A DNA stretch of 23,017 nucleotides from Hyaloperonospora brassicae. Taxonomy: Eukaryota; Oomycota; Peronosporomycetes; Peronosporales; Peronosporaceae. This document shows positions 19,108-23,017 of this stretch, in pieces; position 1 is the first letter of the stretch, and each line of letters opens with the position of its first letter. The notes below the pieces were generated by a model. The model made no database searches, was not told the DNA's origin, and saw only the letters and a program-made list of their open reading frames with translations. The translations under genes were made by a program, and so were the position numbers. Where the stretch lies: NCBI GenBank assembly GCA_947650285.1, contig CANTFL010000866.1, positions 1 through 23,017 of the forward strand. The letters run 5' to 3'.

Positions 19108-20008
19108 ATATACTTATGCTTCGGTATCTGACATAGGCGATATACTATCGAAAGCGGCGAATGTGTCGATGTAGTAGGCGCCACACCAACCCTTTCCAAA
19201 GCACTACGTGCCGCAGCCGGCGTATTACTAGGTACCGCAGCATGTCTACCATGACTACATATTCGACAAATGGTCAGCAGGAGTAAAAGGATGCTGGATA
19301 TACAAACGTTTGATATTTGTTATCGTGAGGAAAGAGATAAGTAATGCAAAATACGTTAGACATAGTGCAAGTGCTTTGCAGTGGAGTGAAGGCGTCAACT
19401 GATCTCGTTCGGTCACCACTTGACCGGGATGGCGGAGATATATTTCGATAGGCAGGTCGAGGGTATTAGGAAGAGCGTCTAGCGCTGGAGCACGCAATGC
19501 ATCGTCTACTCCACCCGATCGCGACAAATAAACCTCCCGCCAAGAGCTTGAAGATTTTCACGGCGCCCAATAGCTTAAAAAGCGAGACTGAAAACATTAT
19601 AATCTGTAGCTGGTGGTGGTGCGTCAAGCTGTGGGGATGCTAATTCAATTTACGACTATATTTTGGCTTAGACTAGGCCCAACATAACGGTGTCGATAAT
19701 GGTGCGGTTGAATCTCACGCTCACACACTCTTTTGCAGTAGGTGGAAGAGCTTGAGCACTTTGCAATTCGACAGAGATCGAACTGCACAGGAAGCATATC
19801 GGAAAAAGTAATTTACACAGCTCACAACGTGCGTATATTTTTGCATGACCACACAGATATTATCACAGACCTATAACATGTTCGCACTACTCCAAATGAG
19901 AAAATCTAGGACTCGTTGACGATAGCGTGCCCAGAGAACATCGATAAAGATTAATTGATGGGAGATGTTGATCTCTTCCTGGTCGTAGATAAATCAAACG
20001 TCGAAAAA

Positions 20009-20205
20009 GAAGATTGGATGCTAGATAGCAGATACAGCCGACATCTGTTAATGAAGTCTTAACTTTGGAAGACCCTAAAAATTTCGTCATCAATTGCATC
20101 GCTGCAGAAGATGGCCACCCCGGAAGCGGAAGTGAGACTATTACGTCGACACTGATGGATATAAGAACCAAAATGAAATTGACGGATGTGTACTTTGCGA
20201 TTTGA
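20009..20205 (+). pseudogene. Copia E protease relic
   Basis: EDWMLDSRYSRHL at 20009-20047 matches the copia protease active site W-M-L-D-S-G-A-S-R-H. The catalytic Asp (20024-20026) is kept, but the Gly after Ser is Arg. In another frame VLTLEDPKNFVINCIAAEDG and ITSTLMDIRTKMKLTDVYFA follow, typical of the stretch leading to integrase. Stops and frame changes make it inactive. Confidence 0.6.
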
Positions 20206-20960
20206 CGAATAATCAGCGGCCGCGAAAGACAACTGACAGGAATACATTAATCGATGTAATTGACTCGCGATACAGATTAGGCGATCGTTATATGGTACAT
20301 TTAATCGACCGTCGGACAGATCACCGTCGCGTGTTGTAGATATGATCGTAGTGTATAGCAGCTCGGAAGTTTAAGCACTTTATGCCGATTTTTGAAAACA
20401 GCATAATGTCTGATTCACGTTTAATGGACGGATAGAAAAGGAAAAAACGGGACATTGAAGCTATTTGCACGTATACTGGTATTGGACAAAACTTGAGCGA
20501 GCCGCATTACCAAGAAAGTACGGAACAGAAGTGTGGGTTGATCATTATAAACATAATGCGAAGCACAGTGTTTCTTGTGGCCTGCCGTTAATCTTCTAGG
20601 GATATATCGCGGAATATGCACTGAATATTATCGATTGAAGTCCTAGCAAGTTGAGTTTGGGCAGAATTTCGTCATTGTAAATGCGTTCGATTAACGTCCT
20701 GCATTTTAGCGACATCATGGTTTACGGCTCGTCTTTTACGAATCATAGAGACAAGCGTTACAATTCGATGAGTGGGTGTACATAACTAGGTATATGTTTT
20801 GACAAGAGCGATGAAACGGTAAGATGCAGGTTGTTTGCGTTGAAAGGAGAAGATCACCATCGTCACACAGCACGTTCGTAACGTGGTAACGATAAACAAT
20901 CGATAATAATGGCGGTAATTTGTCGGTAAAACACTAATTTCGATTTCAATGAGGACTCCC
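20206..20960 (+). pseudogene. Copia E integrase relic
   Basis: DIEAICTYTGIGQNLSEPHYQ (20451-20514) matches the core region reading DLFCxxTGVARQxSEAxNQ in copia integrases. It is followed by NIMRS and by CGLPLIF-stop-GYIAEYALNII from 20576, where FWGDA is usual. The C-terminal part appears as DIMVYGSSFT (about 20711) and TQHVRNVVTINN (about 20865-20900). Stops such as the TAG after CGLPLIF and several frame changes break it. Confidence 0.6.
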
Positions 20961-21369
20961 GGAGGACAAGGACGAAGAAGTGCCTGGACACTCGAGCAGA
21001 CAAGACCAGGACAGCGACGATAAAGGCGCGCGGAAACATTAATATAGATTCGACATATAGGTGATGAATAGCGTTTTTTTGAGGCGGACCCAAAGATTGA
21101 TGAGTAAGGCACAAGTAGTAATTAGGTAGTAAAGTGGTTGGTCGCCATGTCGAAATAGCTGCAAGCGCTCGAAAAAACGAAGCTTGGATGTAGTAGTGCC
21201 ACCAAGCAACAGCAACGGGCTGTACACAGAAACTAGAGATGGTATGCAAGACTAAGACTGGTGCTAATAAGTCCATCTAGCGATTCAAGGCGAAATTGTT
21301 AGCTCATATACTAATGAGCAGGTGAATGCACAACACTTGCTCATAATCACAATCAAATAATATCGCCTT

Positions 21370-21960
21370 GATTACGGCCTTACATTTGCTGCATTTATAG
21401 AGCAGATCACGTTCGAGGCGACTTTTGTTATTGCGATGCGTTCGGGAGACACGAAAATTTCCCTAACACGTACATAAGACCGATAATGAAGAATACTTGG
21501 ATATCTAATTACTGATTCCGCAGAGGGTGAAAATGGGAGACGGAACTTTACGGGATTGTGGCGTGAAGAGATAGATAGAACTTAGTGCTACAAATGAAAA
21601 AAGTATCGATGTATATTTAAGCAATTGGGTCACCTATAGAGCGAGCTGCTTCTCAAAAGGGAGAGGAGGCGGAATTTAAGTGTTGTGAAACCGATTTGTG
21701 CTTGTAATGTTAGCGCCAAGACAACGATGTGACTTTTGTTGGTGTTCATGAAGACGACTTAGTAGTAACTGCATCCGGATCACATAAAATGAGTCACCTT
21801 TCGAGAAGATGGCACGCCTATCGATTTGAAGACCGTGGCAAAATCAAAAGTTTCTCGGGATGGGATTTAATTTGAGCGACGAAATGCGTGAGAGAGAAAG
21901 AATTGTTGATGTAAATATTTGGGTATGCTTACGACCCGCTATTTCTGGCTTTGTTAGCCA
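21370..21960 (+). pseudogene. Copia E reverse transcriptase relic, cut short
   Basis: DYGLTFAAFIEQITFEATFVI (about 21371-21430) matches the block around the first RT catalytic region. The metal-binding motif reads HEDD at 21747-21758 in GVHEDDLVVT, so both aspartates survive although the Tyr and Val have changed. KFLGMGFNLSDE follows at 21848. Sequence similarity fades before the LTR of C at 22009, and no RNase H is present. Confidence 0.6.
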
Positions 21961-22008
21961 CTTTTCGACCGTGTGAAATTATACCGCTTCTACGCGGGTA
22001 TCGATTTG

Positions 22009-22446
22009 TGTAATGGGGTAGCCCGTTAAATAAAATTGACATTAAGTACAATTTGACAATAACGAATATTACGTCGAATATTCTTTTAAAATATCACAGA
22101 CATGGTGATATTGTTGGGATGACCGAATGGTCTACTCATTGGTTGATATCGTGATGATAGCAACCCACCAATCGCTGCTAGACGCGCGCAATGGGTGGTG
22201 AGTAGACGTCATCATACATTTAGTTACATTAGTATAATTAAGTCAGGACAACAGAGATTCAAGGAGTTATAGGACTTGATTATACTAATTCAGTTTTACT
22301 TTTACCAGAGACCAGTCTGACTACTTAGTCTCCTTTACTTCCTCTTTGTTCCTTCAACACCTAGCAGGGCACTGTCGACCACTGTTGTCAGTGTAAGTAT
22401 ACTCCGTACTGGTCAACCAGTACGTAGTCGACAGTGCCCCGCTACA
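22009..22446 (+). repeat. 5' LTR of element C, hairpin-rich
   Basis: It begins TGTAATGGGGTA and ends TGCCCCGCTACA. Hairpins match those of B in order: GAATATT/AATATTC (22064-22083), AATATCAC/GTGATATT (22090-22112), GGTTGATATC/GATAGCAACC (22141-22165, one mismatch), a 17-bp stem 22228-22244/22273-22289 with one wobble pair, and a terminal branched structure at 22367-22439. Confidence 0.8.
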
Positions 22447-22448
22447 CC

Positions 22449-22456
22449 TGGTAGCA
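22449..22456 (+). promoter_or_regulatory. Primer-binding-site candidate of element C
   Basis: TGGTAGCA lies two bases after the LTR, identical to element A. The following ACTTTGTAGTCC is also shared with B. Confidence 0.4.
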
Positions 22457-22495
22457 CTTTGTAGTCCGTCCAAGGACCACAACCCCATCGCCAAC

Positions 22496-23017
22496 ATGAA
22501 CATGTTGGATGATGAAGACGGCGACAGCTTGCGCGGAACTCGTTAAAGCTACGCCCATTTGAGCGACATCGAATGTAGTGCGATCGAACGAATGAGTTCG
22601 ACCGTTGGCGAGGAAGCCATATGGGCCATGCTATCTTCAAGGGATAGGGACTAGCAACATGTCGTAATTCTCAAGTTCTTGCAACGAGAACTTGATGAGT
22701 CGCGAGCGCAAATGACCTTGTTACAACAACAAGATCACCAGCGGACCGAAGCACTGAGGCAACAACAGTCTCAGTCCGCAGAGTAGACGCGTGAGCGTCG
22801 ACAGGAGTCTCTAAAACTAGAGGTCTCCAATTATCGGGTAGTCGAGGAAGACTCCCTGTTGAGGTGATTCGTCGATCTGGACGATGCCATCGATGCTCGT
22901 CGCATCGACGATGAGCGAATGCAAGTCTCATTCGCTCAGTCTAACCCGGCAGGAGAAGCCAGATCTTTGGCCCTGAACCTCAAGTTGCACGACCCAAATG
23001 TGTTAGGGTCGTTAAGG
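22496..23017 (+). pseudogene. Gag of gypsy-like element C (5' part), four in-frame stops
   Basis: This is the same gag family as B. From ATG 22496 one frame runs to the window edge with no frameshift in 174 codons. It has four stops: TAA 22544-22546, a TAG in DRD-stop-QHV near 22652, TAG 22784-22786 and a TGA in LLR-stop-FVD near 22866. Recognisable parts are HLSDIECSAIERMSSTVGEE, the glutamine-rich linker, and the capsid start EEDSLL with DDAIDARRIDDERMQVSFAQ. In B the last stop position is Trp, so TGG to TGA is likely. Confidence 0.75.

Larger units (their letters stand above)
18329..22008 (+). mobile_element. Ty1/copia retrotransposon relic E, heavily decayed
   Basis: A second copia lineage on the plus strand lies between the outward-facing LTR ends of B (18328) and C (22009). 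Gag-like, protease, integrase and RT pieces are recognisable in order. No LTR or RNase H was found. The right end is cut off by C, shortly after the RT palm. The left end is unclear; TGGTATGAG near 18598 faintly resembles the initiator-tRNA primer site of copia elements. It is much more decayed than D. Confidence 0.65.
22009..23017 (+). mobile_element. Gypsy-like LTR element C, continues beyond the window
   Basis: A 438-bp LTR, a primer-site octamer and the first 174 codons of gag are present; the element runs off the right edge. It is related to A and B. Its LTR starts directly against copia relic E, suggesting insertion into it. Confidence 0.8.

Noticed and set aside
19255..19527. Minus-strand 90-codon frame with a hydrophobic segment inside copia E
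   Set aside because: It starts at TTG, lies antisense within an element relic and has no recognisable family. It is probably chance.

Overview
The window reads as a repeat-rich stretch of an oomycete nuclear genome, of the Phytophthora or downy-mildew kind. This is an inference. It rests on one host-type gene resembling the secreted S33 serine peptidases of Phytophthora, an oomycete-style initiator just upstream of it, a single 70-bp intron, and Ty1/copia and Ty3/gypsy-like gag and pol relics. There are no bacterial operons, no CRISPR array and no recognisable rRNA or tRNA gene. Almost every coding region is broken, so this is a graveyard of mobile elements around one decayed gene.

Layout. 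1-4990: low-information DNA holding a minus-strand, multi-frame pseudogene (538-1434) whose family I cannot name, with weaker open stretches beside it. 5011-6908: the S33 peptidase gene, with initiator, signal peptide, GC-AG intron and poly(A) signal. It carries a frameshift and a nonsense codon and lacks the GGPG motif and the catalytic histidine. 7521-8099: a GC-rich block open in several frames. 8131-9273: a 1.14-kb DNA transposon with inverted repeats of about 130 bp, enclosing a minus-strand remnant that resembles a FAR1-type DNA-binding domain (MULE-like). 9297-14236: a copia element (called D here) still bounded by two LTRs of about 173 bp, with gag, protease, integrase, RT and RNase H remnants in canonical order.

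14529-23017: three related gypsy-like elements keeping only LTR plus gag (A plus strand, B minus strand, C plus strand and running off the window), and a second, older copia relic (E) between B and C. A and B face each other, forming a large imperfect inverted repeat.

The most unusual signals are structural. The LTRs of A, B and C are built from consecutive hairpins whose stems persist while parts of their sequence differ, and C ends in a predicted three-way junction. A UAG triplet occurs at the same place in the gag of A and B and nearby in C. I see no intact novel multigene system.
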